Assembly: GCA_900074885.1 (NCBI GenBank)
Contig: FJUW01000051.1
Coordinates: 67,036-131,035 of the forward strand
Length of the DNA stretch: 64,000 bases
Direction of reading: 5' to 3'
Origin: Rhynchosporium graminicola
Lineage: Eukaryota; Ascomycota; Leotiomycetes; Helotiales; Ploettnerulaceae
Within the stretch, counting starts at the first letter, position 1. Each line of letters begins with the position of its first letter. The translations under genes were made by a program, and so were the position numbers. Positions 11,823 through 24,344 of the stretch are shown in pieces. The notes below the pieces were generated by a model. That model did not search any database. It had not been told where the DNA came from and saw nothing but the letters and a program-made list of their open reading frames with translations.

Positions 11823-13414
11823 ATGAGCATCTCAAGTTCCAAGAGCCTGTCAAAGGTTAAGGAGATGCTCAGAACGGTTCCGGACAAAAAGACGCGCTAT
11901 TTCCAGGATGTTCCGGAAGTGCAGAAGTCTGAAGTACCAATCGCTTCTTACAAAGCTTCTGATCTGACCGGGGAACTCGTACCAATTGCTGTCGTTCCAG
12001 AGATAAAGAAAGGGACTTCTAGTACGTCTTACCCGCCTTCATCTCGCCTCTATACTATAGTCAATAAATTGAAGCACTAAAGCTGACCATGATCCCACTC
12101 AGTGTTTCCTAGGTATGTTAGCTTTATTTTCTCGTATTCTTCCATCTCGTAATCATGGCTAACTCTTCATTGCTCCACAGCGAGACAGTCGTTTACAAAG
12201 AATCATATCGTGACATGGTCGTGTCCAACCTATATGAAGAAAACCTCCTCAGACCACTGCCCCTTTTCTTCATAGCCATAGGCTTCACATCAGTCAAAAT
12301 CAGCAAAGGAATCACCAAAACTGGTCTCTCGGACGCTGAGAATTCTATAATTCCTTTGACGCTGCACTACGGGCCCGATAAGACAGGCCCGATATTAGGT
12401 TTCGTGGAATCCATCGAGAGGAATACGAAAGCAACTATCCTTAATACAGTGTATGATCCTACCGCAGAGTTCAAGACTACGATCTTAGATATTGGAGCAC
12501 GTAAGCAGCCTGTTCCTTGTTCACAGATTCGTCGTAACATAGAATACAACCCACCCAGCTTTTCAAGCTCGTTTTCGGTACCCACTTGAAAGCGCGAGCT
12601 TATCATTATTTCTCTTAGATATCACCAAACAGTATTGCGGCTTCACATTCTCAATTCCATCTCAATTAGATCCTACCGTGCGTGATATGCAGGTCTTTCG
12701 CTGGAAGCAATGTACGCACCACCCTGCAGTTCTTTCACTCTGTAGCGACCGCGTGCTGCCAGATCATGATTGGTGCTTGCTCGGCCGCGAGAACGAACGG
12801 GGGATGTGTCTATTCAGAATCGGGTCTGAAAAGGACGTGACGACTGCGACAAATGTGGAAGAAAGCAAAGGCAAGTTCTGGAATTTTGGCAAGTCCAAAA
12901 AGCCCAAAGTCGACGATGGAGAGGTTCTGGCGGTTTTCGTGGCGGGCAAGTCGCACAGCTGGAAAAATCCCGTCAAGGTTAGTTTATCTTTAGAAGCAAG
13001 CAAACCTTGCTTCCTAGACAATTCTCAGCAGATATCTCTAATTTAGTCTAACCTTCATCTTCAAACACTCATCAAGAATGCACACTGACTCAAACTCTGT
13101 ACTTCAAGGTCGCGGCGAGAATCAGGTGGTGCGATAACGAGGTGTGGAGTGAGCAGTTGAAGCTGGCAGCTTTTCTGGCTATCATGACCTTTGGGGAGAA
13201 AAGGTGTGTTTTCTTAAAAATCTTCTTGGTAGCTTGTTACTTCGAGCACCTGCTAAAAATGAGTAGTAGGAGAGTTGGGACCGGCGGCGGATTGTAGGTT
13301 GCGTTCTCGCCTGTTGAGTGTGTGAATAATTTCGCCTGATATAACTGCTTCAGTGTTGGTTCTGTACTGCCGGAAGGGAAGAAGCTTGAGATCACGGGTT
13401 TGTATGACTTTTGA
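11823..13414 (+). CDS. Hypothetical protein, seven exons including a 10-nt microexon
   Basis: Exons 11823-12021, 12103-12112, 12181-12500, 12619-12977, 13109-13203, 13270-13293 and 13354-13414 give 355 residues in consistent phase. The 10-nt second exon is needed to keep frame between KKGTSS and SETVVYKESYRD. Exon 6 is only 24 nt and has a tandem TAGTAG acceptor, so a one-residue splice variant is possible. The protein has no signal peptide or clear membrane helix. Recognisable stretches are RPLPLFFIAIGFTSVKISKG, CGFTFSIPSQLDP and KSHSWKNPVKVAARIRWCDNEVW. No family is recognised; the alternating beta-like composition suggests a globular domain of about 250 residues. Function is unknown. Confidence 0.72.
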
Positions 13415-14175
13415 ACATGTAAAATCGACAAATTCTTCCTGAAATTGCTACAAATAGAGCTTATATCAAATCTAGAGACAGATCTTTAGTCTACTAAACA
13501 ATTGATATTTGCTCCCCACGGGAGACCTCGTGTTGCTATTATCTGCTGAATTTTGATCGAGAATGAATGTTGTGAGCACCCACCCACGATTTCGTCCTCT
13601 TCTTTCTTTCTGTTTTTTGTCACGTGTGGGTGCCCCATGGGCCACAGTTATACCCATTGGAGACTTCCAAACTAAGCGTATATAGTCAGGTCGAGTGTCT
13701 CAACCCATCTTGTAGCCTTAGATTAGAAAGAGGTGCGTGTACAGCTCCTTTCTTATTCCCTCTATCCCAAGACAAATTGTTATTCGTTGCTGGTTTCAAT
13801 TGATGGCTACAATCACCGCGACACACGTGATCAAAAATCACAGCGTTTTGTAGACATTACCACATGTAAAAAAAATTACAGACATGTGTCGTATCTATAA
13901 TCAAAATCAACGAACTCCTTCAAGGTGTTAAGCTTAACCTATTCTCACTATTCGAGATGTACTGTCCTGTTTGTCCTGATAAGGCGATAGCGAGGTAAAC
14001 AAACTTTCAGCTCGAGGCTAGTGCACGGTATGGCGCGGCGTCTTCTGGAACAGGGGAGCCGCAGATATACTTTCCTCCATATACTGACCAGATCGCGACA
14101 ACGTGCGAACCATACAATCGACATCCGAACAAGCATAATGAATCACGATCACCAAGAAACCTTCTCGGACTTATT
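13415..14175. other. Intergenic, promoter of the ferroportin-like gene
   Basis: No gene seen. Two GATA cores are present, as TTATCTGCT near 13539 and CTGATAAGG near 13977. These are partial matches to the ATCWGATAA element bound by fungal iron-responsive GATA repressors, so iron control is possible but unproven. Confidence 0.35.
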
Positions 14176-15912
14176 ATGTTGACTTCCCAAGTCGTTGAGG
14201 CTGAAATGTATGGCAAGTCAAACGATTTGCCAGCTATTTCAGTAAGCGAAGACGACGAGAGCGACGTCGAACAAGCACACGACACTCTACTTCCAGAACA
14301 CGAGACCTTCGAGGATGATGAATCATTTGCGCAACTTCGTGTTCAAAGGACGAAGTGGTGGAAGATCTACCTCGTGCATTTTCTCTTTATGTGGAATTCG
14401 AGGACTTTTGAATACGTTTCAGTGAGTGCTCTGGTGTGACTATCTGGGAGATAATGCTGAAAATTCCAAAGATAATTCTAGTTGCCTCTGCATTTCCGGA
14501 AGGTCTTACAGCAACTTCAATACGGTATTTTTAGTGAATACTCAGATGACGTGCATCTGCTGACGTAGAAAGGGGCATGGCATCCACGCTCTCGACTATC
14601 CTCTTTGCTTCCTCAGTGGGATCATGGATTGACAAATCTCTGAATAGAGTTGCACCACTACGAACTATGATCATGATAAATCACGCTTCAATAGTCACCA
14701 TCTATCTGATGTGGATGCTCTGGCCTGCCGTTGCTGAGGTCGACTCAAAAATAATGAAAAACGGCCTATTCGCTTTGATCATTCTTCTCGATGTAGTCGA
14801 AACTCTGAGTACAGCGGGTAGTCTACTCTCTATCACACGGGACTGGGTTCCAGCGCTGGTCACTTCGGATATTGGATCAGATTACAGCTTGACCCATGTA
14901 AACGCTGTCATGACAAGAGTGAACCTGTCCTGCAAGGTTGCATCTCCCATGTTGCTACCAATCATAGTTTCTGCTTTCTCAAGAGCTACTTGGATTATGA
15001 TAGTCATGTTGACTACTCTTTCAGTATGGATTCTTGAGATGTACGTGCTACGTGATATATCAAAGGAGCATCCTTCGCTCGTTTCTCCCAGAAATCTGGA
15101 GGCAACGCCACATGATTTAGTTGAAAACTTTGGAGCCGGCTCCACAAGGCAGATGACTACTCTGGATATGGCTGGACGAGTGCTCTATCATCATCCAGCT
15201 CATCGTCTGCGGCAATTCTTCTCGATACCCCTCTGGCCCGCATCTCTTTGCATGGCATTTCTCTATCTCTCGGTTCTCGTATACTCAGCTCCACTCCTTA
15301 CGTATCTCCTTCAAAGCGGAATGTCTTTACGAACTGTGACAAATGCAAGAGTGTCTGGAAGTCTGATGGGTTTCGCGGCGACATTCACGACTCCACTTGC
15401 CAGCGAATATCTCATCAAGAAAATCGGAGGAAAGGGGAAGGTGCCTAGGATACTGAGTTCTTGGGGCATTGTTGGGCGGTTCATATCGCTGGTGAGTCTG
15501 ATTCGAACCTGTAAAATGCTTTTTACTGACTAGAAAGGTGCCTGTTGTACTTGTCCTGCAAAGGCTCTCTCCTAGCTCGGCCGGAATGGCAGCCGCAGAT
15601 TCTACCAAAGCTGTGTCGCAAGCGAGTCTTGCCACTATATTATGCCTATTCGGATTTTTGTCACTCTCCAGACTCTTCATGTGGACGTACGTACTCATGA
15701 TGCAGGAACTTGAACAGAGTGAGGTCCCCGCCTCACATCGCTCGACTTTCTCAGGTACGGGTCAGGCTATTAGTTCATGCTTTGAGCTATTAAATTGGTT
15801 CGCGACCGTAGCATGGGGGAAACCGGAACAGTTCAAAGGTCTTGCTTCAGCGAGTCTGTGTGTGGTTGGGGCTAGCGCGGTGTGGTTTTGGATATGGGCT
15901 CGAAGGAGCTGA
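14176..15912 (+). CDS. Ferroportin-like (SLC40) metal exporter
   Basis: Exons 14176-14421, 14472-14524, 14573-15491 and 15538-15912 encode 530 residues. Family marks of ferroportin are WNSRTFEYVS and FPEGLTATSIRG at the first helix pair, SVGSWIDK, the block DWVPALV with LTHVNAVMTRVNLSCKVASP, and the C-terminal VPASHRSTFSGTGQAIS. Ten or more hydrophobic segments are visible. The acidic cytosolic N-terminus (EDDESDVEQAHD) precedes the membrane domain. Ferroportins export Fe2+; fungal members are little studied and may act at the plasma membrane or vacuole. In three introns the frame demands AAG acceptors just next to other AG dinucleotides, so exon edges need transcript support. Confidence 0.88.
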
Positions 15913-16087
15913 GTTGCATATTTGCTCTGAGGAGGAAAGGTCGAGTTTAAAATCACACAAATAAGCAAGATTCGTAACTGTCTGGTACTCCGCTTTCACA
16001 TCCTTGCGACCTGGCAAGTCCAGTGCTCCATTTCAGTTGAAAATCGGGCAAGCTCCAGCTTACCTTTCACGAAATTGATCATACTAT

Positions 16088-16958
16088 TCACCTTGCTTTT
16101 ACACTCCAACCCCTCCTTATCGCCCTCTCAACATTCCTCCAAACCTCACCCTCAAGCAGCCCACTCCCCTCATTCGTAACCCCAAATAACCTCACAGGCT
16201 TTCCCATCCACCACTTCCTCCTGCCATTTAGTTCTTGCGTATCTCTCTCAAAGCCCGCAAACCCGAATCTCGCTTTCTTAGCTTTCAAATCTCCGATATT
16301 CATACGTGCTACGCGAGGTTTGCCGATGAAGTTCATAGTGGTGATGTCGAGTTCAGCGGTAGGGGGAAGATTTTTACTGTAGCGGAGGAGGAGAGAGTGT
16401 GAGGATTGCGCGTAGTGCGGAAGACGCAGGTGGATGTAGGTTACGAAGGGGGAGGAGATGTATGCAACCACTGTCACTGGGATAATTCCAGACAGAAATA
16501 CTGGAAAGATGTTAGATAATGAAATTTTAGGTTATGATACTTGTGATATTTAGTAAAGGATGATAAGAAAGGAGGGCGAGACGAACCAGCAGCTGCAACC
16601 CAATTTGAGTCCGGGGCGAAGAAATGCGTGGGTGCCATTACGGCACAGAAGAATACGCAAATAAACACCGTGGTTACTTTCAAGCAGCCTAGGAATACTG
16701 TACGGCCGGTCCCGGCGTGATATATAAGTAGACGCTCAGGGAATCCTAATATCAATTAGTATGGGACTTGAGTGTAGAACTACAAATGTAAAGCTGGAAC
16801 TAACGAGTTTTCCGGACTCCAGGTTTTGGGGTCGGGACAACAGTGCTTCTCGGTCGACATTGAAGAACTGTATGTCTAATCAAAGGCAATGACTTGTGCT
16901 GAGGAAATCTGAGAAGACTTCGGAGGCTTTGAGGTCTGATACGCTGAAAAAACATCAT
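16088..16958 (-). CDS. Two-helix mitochondrial-type membrane protein (TMEM70/186/223-like)
   Basis: Three exons on the minus strand (16958-16805, 16745-16587, 16500-16088) give 241 residues. The start has a typical mitochondrial presequence: Arg-rich, no acidic residues (MMFFQRIRPQSLRSLLRF). Two hydrophobic segments follow (GCLKVTTVFICVFFCAVMAP and VFLSGIIPVTVVAYISSPFV) around a short polar loop. A soluble C-terminal domain carries FIGKPRVARM and ELNGRRKWWMGKP. This layout fits the TMEM70/TMEM186/TMEM223 group, assembly factors and inner-membrane proteins of respiratory complexes. The family call is by architecture only; the gene model itself is strong. Confidence 0.7.
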
Positions 16959-18240
16959 GATGGCTTCCAGTCAACGCCAAAAGGGTGGGCACGTGATGCG
17001 ATCAGCTGAGGGGGGTTCCCCTAGAAGTGCTCACAGAGCTGTGGCAGCAGTCCTAGAAATCAAATAGTGAATCAAGGATATCAGAAATCCCATAGCTTTT
17101 CAATGAATGCCCTTCGATAACTTCAATTGTTACTTGAAATGCAGATGAGCGTTTGAAGAGTCCGCTTATTTTAAGGAAAATGCGTTTTGCCAAGCCTTGA
17201 TATCACACTAGACTGATGCCGCTTAGCGTCTTTGGGAACTGACTATTATCCTCGTTTACGTCCGGTTCACTGTGTTGATTTTCATTATTTGGATATTCAA
17301 GGATCAAGAATATTCTTTTAGGACTGTTGTTTGCAATTTTCATAGCTTTTTGGAAATTACTTTAGTGGGTTTGCTATGGTTTCTAGACGACTCTGAAATA
17401 TTTGGAGAATATTGTATTCAGTTGAATCGGCAATAAATAATTGGAAGCTTTTACGAGCTGCATCGTTATGAAGATGTAGCGAATATTGGAATCGAAGCCC
17501 GAAGAGCTATACATATATTTACAGGTGAGAATGCCTTAGATCTTGCCGATGTTGAAGTCGATTATCGACTCATGATACATTCAAGCTATCGAAATTTGCC
17601 AATGGGCTATATTCGGGATCCCCGATACACTTTCGCTTTATCTCTTTCTGGAATTGAGCTCTAATAACCTCAATTTCCATTTCTTGTATTATCAGTGATG
17701 AGGAGAGACGAGTTTTGTTCGATGGCTAGAATTTGTTCTCTGGAATAAGGAAGTCACATGACGTAATATTGACGCAGTTTGGTAAAAGTAAAAGTGATCG
17801 AGATAATAAAATGAACAGATAATTCAAGATGAAAGATTGGTGTTTACGCAGTACATTTACAATCAGGAACACAACGGCAAGGCTTGAGTATGATGATGAT
17901 GATGAAGGATTGGGATTCACTCAGCACATCTACAGGCACGAGCATTACCACAAAGCTTGGGTATAATGATGGAAGCTTCATATTGTCTGGCGGGCACAAT
18001 AGTAATGGGCTTAAAAGTTACCTACCGAATCTGAGTCAAATATTTCTCAGGAGTATAGAACCAACTCCTTGCTTTCAAAAGTGTACAGTACATCCTATTT
18101 TCACTTTCCATCTCCTATTCTTACACCTTGCAGCACGTGTCAATCTTGCACCAGCGACCAAACCCACTCGTCCGTTGCTGCGCCCAATCTTGGACCCAGA
18201 CCATACTTTTGCAAAAGGCGCTGGCGCTCTTTGGAAGGTG
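16959..18240. other. Intergenic, no gene seen
   Basis: About 1.3 kb with AT-rich sequence, a short ATG repeat near 17889 and an open frame 17884-18240 that lacks protein character before the probable start at 18241. Confidence 0.4.
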
Positions 18241-19740
18241 ATGGTTGACTATGCAAGCACTAAGATCACTCGGACGAAGACGAAGAGGAAGAGGAAGAGA
18301 ATGCTAGAGAAGGAAAACGAGGTATGTGCTTTCTGATTCATACTAATTGAGCCATCCTCAGAAAGAAAATTGATTGAAACAACTTGCCGAACTGTACTTC
18401 AAAGGAGAGAATGCTGACTGGCTTTCTTTCTGTTTCAGCTGACTGAAACCAAAAATGATCGGCTTTCCCCAGTGGTAGGAACCAAAAAAAAGAGAGCAAC
18501 GTGCGACCCTTCAGGTGGTGAGACCAATTGGCAGGTGTTCGATGAATTATCTTGCTGGGTTGTTGAGGAGTGGATGGAGGATTGCGACGCTAGTGCTGCT
18601 GCAACGAGGAACAAGAGAGACCCAGACTGTGTTTCGGTGGCTTCTATCGCTGGAGGATTCCGGGAACGACCACGACTTGATGTTGGGGTTTGGAAAAAGA
18701 GACCAAGATATAAGAAGCCTCGACTAGCTTCTGTCTCTCCCGAAAGGCAAGAACGCATTCTCTCACCTCGTCACCAACCAACAGAACATCTCGAGCATTT
18801 TGATACTGGCTTGAATACCGACATGTTCAAGGCTTTCAAAATGTCCAAGAGCGAGCCACCGAAAGGGAAGCTCAAGCTTGTGGAGAAATTGATCTCTGCT
18901 CTGCATTCGAAGAAAACAAAACCAATGCACGAGAAGGAAGAGCCGAAGACGGAGAAATCAGAGAAACAACAGCAGCGACATGTCAGATTTGAAAAAGTGC
19001 CGAGTCCTCGACGCAGATTGAGACGGTGCAAGTCGAAGGTAGTGGTGAAGCGAGCAAACGCAGCGGAAAGTGTAAACCAAACAACGACCATCATCCACCA
19101 AGACAGAAACGAACGATCGAGCTACACGAGTGCCGATAACGCAAGTCCGAGCAACCAAGATGATCAGAAGCTAGAAAGCTGGGGATCTGATACCAAATCT
19201 GTCCTGAGCAGTCGAGTATCGGAAGTCAACATGGGCAGTATTATAGTCCAGCCAGCTCCTTACTCTATGGATACAATCAGCAGTCCAGAGGTGGTACCTC
19301 AGATGTCGTCCCGGCACTTCAGCCCAAGTGCTCCGAAAGCAATTCCTTCGTGGCAGTCAAGGACTCGATCACAGTCTCGAGCCTCGGCCGATCTAGGACC
19401 TGGTACCAGTGCGTCGAAGATATCGAGTACTTTAACTCCATCTTGGCGGTCTCTCGGAACGCTCCCACCGAATCTTACTCCCAAATTTCCACTGACAGAT
19501 AAGTTGGATGAGATCAAGTCCAATTTCGACATTAATCGACAGAGACGAAAAATTGAGCGGGATATAAATGTGCCTTCTCCGGTATCAAGGAAAGCCGTTC
19601 CTCCCATCAGGAATGAAATAGACCAGCGAATTGCTCCACCGGTAGTGAAGGATTTAAGAGCGAGGAGGACGGAGCGGTCGAGGGGTTCAGTGGCGGAAAG
19701 ATACCATAGAGATGAGAGAGCAAGACTTTGGTCTTCGTAG
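18241..19740 (+). CDS. Basic, largely disordered hypothetical protein
   Basis: Two exons (18241-18321 and 18439-19740) encode 460 residues; donor GTATGT and acceptor TTTCAG are clear. The N-terminus is strongly basic (KITRTKTKRKRKRMLEKENE), a likely nuclear localisation signal. The rest is low-complexity, rich in Ser, Arg, Lys and Pro, with RHVRFEKVPSPRRRLRRCKS and many SP and RS dipeptides. No domain is recognised. The composition suggests a nuclear or chromatin-linked disordered protein. The start could lie further upstream because the frame is open, but the upstream translation does not look coding. Confidence 0.6.
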
Positions 19741-20452
19741 CAGATCAGAGGGCAGTACAGGAGTAAAGGATATCGGATCTGAGCATCGATTCTTCAAGAT
19801 GACAAAGATGATAGATGGGATGAAGCAAAATATCGTTAGGATGCAAGAGATATAAGCCAGAGAAGGACAGTATACTATCCAAAAAATGGCTCGAGAATTT
19901 CATAGCGCGGAGAAATACCCAGGTAGACAGGATGGACATTCACGACAGGGAAGATATTCATCATGATGATGATGATGACTTACTCAACGCATGCATGATA
20001 TTAGCACTGGCTTCGTGGGCTGTTGTTCTACGCTGTATGATCCAGTCCTCGGTCTTATTAAACAGTAAAATACATGGAGTTGGTAGGTCGAGAATCAAAA
20101 TGGCTTTGCATAAGACTTCATGAGTAGTAAAAACAGTAATGATTGTGGATATCTAGACGAGTGATCAAATTCAGTACGTATCAGTAGGCATTTGAAGTCG
20201 GGGCGCGGGGTGGAGGGATTATCGATGCCAAGCAAATGTACATCGCGTGGGAAGAATCGCGGTCTACACGCGAATTTTGAATTTCCCATTAACGCGTCTT
20301 CTCCGGCATCTCGACACCCGTCCTCATTTCAACCAAAGCTAGATATGCCGTTGGCATACCGAATCTATCTTTCTGCATTTCAACTTCTCCGTCTGTCTTT
20401 AGATCACCATCCGGATTATTCCCATTCTATTGTACACTAACCCAACAACACG
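19741..20452. other. Intergenic, MSH6 promoter
   Basis: No gene. A short (GAT)n run lies near 19962-19978. The MCB-type element is listed separately. Confidence 0.45.
20292..20297. promoter_or_regulatory. ACGCGT (MluI cell-cycle box) upstream of MSH6
   Basis: The palindrome ACGCGT lies about 155 bp before the MSH6 start codon. It is the core recognised by MBF-type factors that drive G1/S expression of replication and repair genes in fungi, so it fits this gene. A six-base match alone is weak evidence. Confidence 0.45.
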
Positions 20453-23400
20453 ATGGCCAAGGTAAAGGAGGAATCAGGGACGCCTGCGCGGGCACCGCCT
20501 TCTCTCCAGAAGCAGAATTCGAGTGCTGGATCTCAACGAACGATCCAGAGTTTCTTCGGCAAGAAAGCAGCGAGCAGTACGCCGACTCCCACTTCCTCGA
20601 CGACCAACGGCGTGCTAAAAGTCAATGACAACTCTAACTCCGCCAACGCCATGGCAAAAACCACCCTGCCACCCAAGAAGCCCGCATTTCGAAAACCTGC
20701 GGTCAAGAATATGACTCCGGTACCAAGTAGTGATGCTGTGGCGCCGTCGAGCTCGCAGGAGAATGAGAATGGGGGAATTCCAAAGGAGGTAGAGGATACT
20801 TGTTTGCTATCGCCGTCGACACCTGCTAAGAGAGCCCTGCAGACCAATGCAACTTCCTTGGTACTGGGCAGCAGTCCTTCACGCAAGGTAGCAGATGACT
20901 TCCATGGCTCCAAACAGGTACTAAACCATTTAATAGGCAAAAAAGGTTGTTAGCTACGCCGAATCGGACGACGAAGATGATGAAGATGCCTACGACCCTG
21001 CTGGAAGCAACACGAGAAGGAGAGCAGCTGCTCCTAAAGCCAAAATTGAGGAAGACGATGAGGACGACGATGTGTTTATTGGCGGACTAGATGGCGCAGC
21101 GGACGATGATGATGGTAAGCCAGCCACAAATTGTACACGACCAGGACTAACATCTCGCAGAAGATATCGATGATTTTGTTGTCGACGACGATTCAGACGC
21201 TCTGGTGAAGCCTTCGAAGAAAAGAAAAAGACCTACATCTTCTGCGAATCCTCGAAAACGTTCCGGCGGGAAGATAGCTTCCCCCACACCTGCATCCGTC
21301 GAGGAAGAATATGACGAGGATCTAGACATGGAGATACCAGAGACTTCGACTGCACAGCAGTGGAAATATGATCCAGAGAACACCGCACTCTTATTGGACA
21401 AGTCAGCAAGTACAATCCAGACTCCGGTATCGAATAAGAAGAAGCAGAAAGAGAAGGCTTGCACACGCGACCCTGAGCTCAGATATCCTTGGTTAGCCAA
21501 GCTGCAAGACATCGATCGGAATCCAATTGGGCACCCAGAATACGATCCAAGAACCGTGTATATACCTCCAGGAGCATGGACGAAGTTTTCGCCCTTTGAG
21601 CAGCAATACTGGGAGATTAAACAGAAGTTTTGGGACACCATTGTCTTCTTCAAGAAGGGAAAGTTTTACGAGTTGTACGAGAACGATGCGACTATAGGTC
21701 ATCAACTGTTCGATCTCAAACTCACGGATAGAGTTAATATGCGAATGGTGGGTGTTCCAGAGATGTCACTAGACCATTGGGCAAATCAGTTCGTCGCCAA
21801 AGGATTCAAGATTGCTCGTGTTGATCAATGCGAGTCTGCTCTGGGCAAGGAAATGCGTGAAGCAGAGGGCAACAGCAGCGGGCCAAAGAAAGCAGTCAAA
21901 AAAGCCGACAAGATCATTCGCCGTGAACTAGCTTGTGTTCTGACAGGAGGAACCTTGGTTGAAGGAAGCATGCTCCAGGATGATATGGCTACGTTCTGTG
22001 TTGCTATCAAGGAGCAAATAATCGATGATCTGCCAAATTATGGAGTCGCTTTCGTCGACACCGCTACCGGACAGTTCTTTCTTTCGGAATTCGTGGACGA
22101 TGTTGATTTGACCAAATTCGAGACTTTGATTGCCCAAATTCGGCCTCAAGAACTCCTGTTGGAGAAATCCCGTCTCTCTACTAAAGCACTAAGGATCTTG
22201 AAAAACAATACCAATCCTACGACCATCTGGAACCATTTGAAGCTGGGCAGCGAATTCTGGACTGCTGATGTCACCCGGCGAGAACTGGGTTGCAGTGGTT
22301 ATTTCGTGTCTGAGGAAGCCGACGGAAAAGAGGTCTGGCCAGAAAAGCTTGAAGCTGCTAGAAATAGCGAAGTCCTTATGTCCGCTATGGGTGCCCTTAC
22401 CCAATATCTCAGGACACTCAAATTGGAACGCAACCTTCTGAGCCAAGGCAATTTCACCCAATACAGTCCGATTCAAAAAGGCACCACCTTGGTGCTAGAT
22501 GGACAAACACTCATCAACCTCGAGATCTTCGCCAATAGTTTTGACGGAAGCCATGATGGAACCCTATTTACCCTGCTCAACCGATGTGTAACACCTTTTG
22601 GCAAACGCATGTTCCGACAATGGGTCTGCCATCCTCTGGCCAACGCTGACAAGATCAACGAACGATTAGATGCAGTAGACATGCTCAATAAGGATCGCTC
22701 GTTGAGTGATCAATTCGTTGCTTCGATGACACGAATGCCAGATCTGGAGAGGTTGATTTCTCGAATTCACGCCGGATCTTGCAGACCAGATGATTTTGTC
22801 AGGGTTATTGATGGCTTCGAACAAATTGAGTACACAATGAGCCTCTTGCAAGCTTTCCGTGGCGGTGATGGAATTGTTGATCGCCTCATTGCTGCAATGC
22901 CAGATCTCACTGAACCACTCAAGTTTTGGAAGACGGCATTTGATCACGTCAAGGCGAAAGAATCCAAGCTACTTGTTCCGGAGCGAGGCGTCGAAGAGGT
23001 TTTCGACAACAGTCAAGACAATATCGAGGACATTGAGAGTCAACTCGAAGAGCTATTGAAGCGCACGCGAAAAGATCTCGGCGGCAACACGGCTAAGATC
23101 AATTTCAAGGCCATCGGGAAGGAGATCTATCAGATAGAAGTCCCGGAGAAAATAAAGGTTCCGAAAGACTGGAACATGATGTCTTCAGCATCTGGTCTCA
23201 AACGCTACTACTTTCCAGAGTTGAAAACTCTGATCCGCCAATTGCAAGAGGCTCAAGAGACTCATGGCCAGATTGTGAAGCAAGTCGCAGGTAGACTGTA
23301 TGCCCGGTTTGACGAAGATTACAACTTGTGGCTTCCAGCGGTCAAAGTTGTCTCACAGCTCGATTGCCTGATAAGTCTTGCTGCGGCATCAGCAGCACTT

Positions 23401-24344
23401 GGAGAACCAAGTTGCAGACCGAACTTTGTCGATTCTGAACGAAGTGTGATCGATTTCGAAGAACTTCGTCATCCGTGCATGCTACCAAATGTCACAGATT
23501 TTATTCCAAACGATGTCAAACTCGGTGGTGATTCAGCTAATATCAACTTGTTGACCGGTGCAAATGCAGCTGGAAAGTCCACAATGTTGAGAATGGTACG
23601 CATATCCCCATCTCTCTTCTCCATATCTGGTCCAGCTAATAATGTGTACAGACCTGCGTCGCCGTCATCATGGCCCAAATAGGCTGCTACGTCCCCTGCG
23701 TATCAGCAACCATGACACCCGTCGATAGAATCATGTCCCGCCTCGGCGCAAACGACAACATCTTCGCCGCACAATCAACATTCTTCGTCGAGCTCTCAGA
23801 AACTAAAAAGATCCTCTCCGAAGCGACACCCCGCTCCCTCGTCATCCTCGACGAACTGGGTCGCGGCACTTCCTCCTACGACGGTGTAGCAGTCGCGCAA
23901 TCCGTACTCCATCACGTGGCTACGCATATTGGCTGCACCGGTTTCTTCGCTACGCATTACCACTCCTTAGCCACAGAGTTCCAATCTCATCCTGAAATCG
24001 CCCCGAAGAGAATGCAGATTCATGTTGATGAAGATAACCGCCGTGTTACGTTTCTGTATAAACTTGAAGATGGAGTCGCGGAGGGTAGTTTTGGTATGCA
24101 TTGTGCGAGTATGTGCGGAATTCCCGCAAAGGTCGTTGATAGAGCCGAGGTGGCGGCTAGGGAGTGGGAACATACTAGTAGGCTGAAGGAGAGTCTGGAG
24201 AAGGCGAGGAGTGGGTGTTATATTCCGCTAGGAGTGCAGAGTGATGTTGCTTGGGTTTTGAGAAAGGCTATGGGGGGCGATGTGGAGGATGGGGTTGAGG
24301 GGAGGGGTTTAGAGGTTCTGATGAAGGCCATTGCGAGATTGTGA
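20453..24344 (+). CDS. msh6: DNA mismatch repair protein MSH6
   Basis: Exons 20453-20887, 20946-21114, 21161-23595 and 23652-24344 encode 1243 residues, the usual length for fungal MSH6. A PIP-box for PCNA binding is near the N-terminus (QRTIQSFFGKK). An acidic and basic disordered linker follows. The mismatch-reading motif F-Y-E is at residues 370-372 (KFYELYEND). The connector, lever and clamp region follows, then the ABC-type ATPase with Walker A GANAAGKST at about 1001-1009, QIGCYVP, Walker B DELGRGTS and the FFATHYHSL switch. MSH6 pairs with MSH2 as MutS-alpha and recognises base mismatches and small loops in the nucleus. The gene is intact. The first intron removes a stretch that would read open for a short distance; the spliced form matches the family better. 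Confidence 0.97.

Noticed and set aside
17884..18240. Upstream extension of the basic protein to 17884
   Set aside because: The frame is open, but the translation is low in coding character and begins with a run of Met from an ATG repeat.
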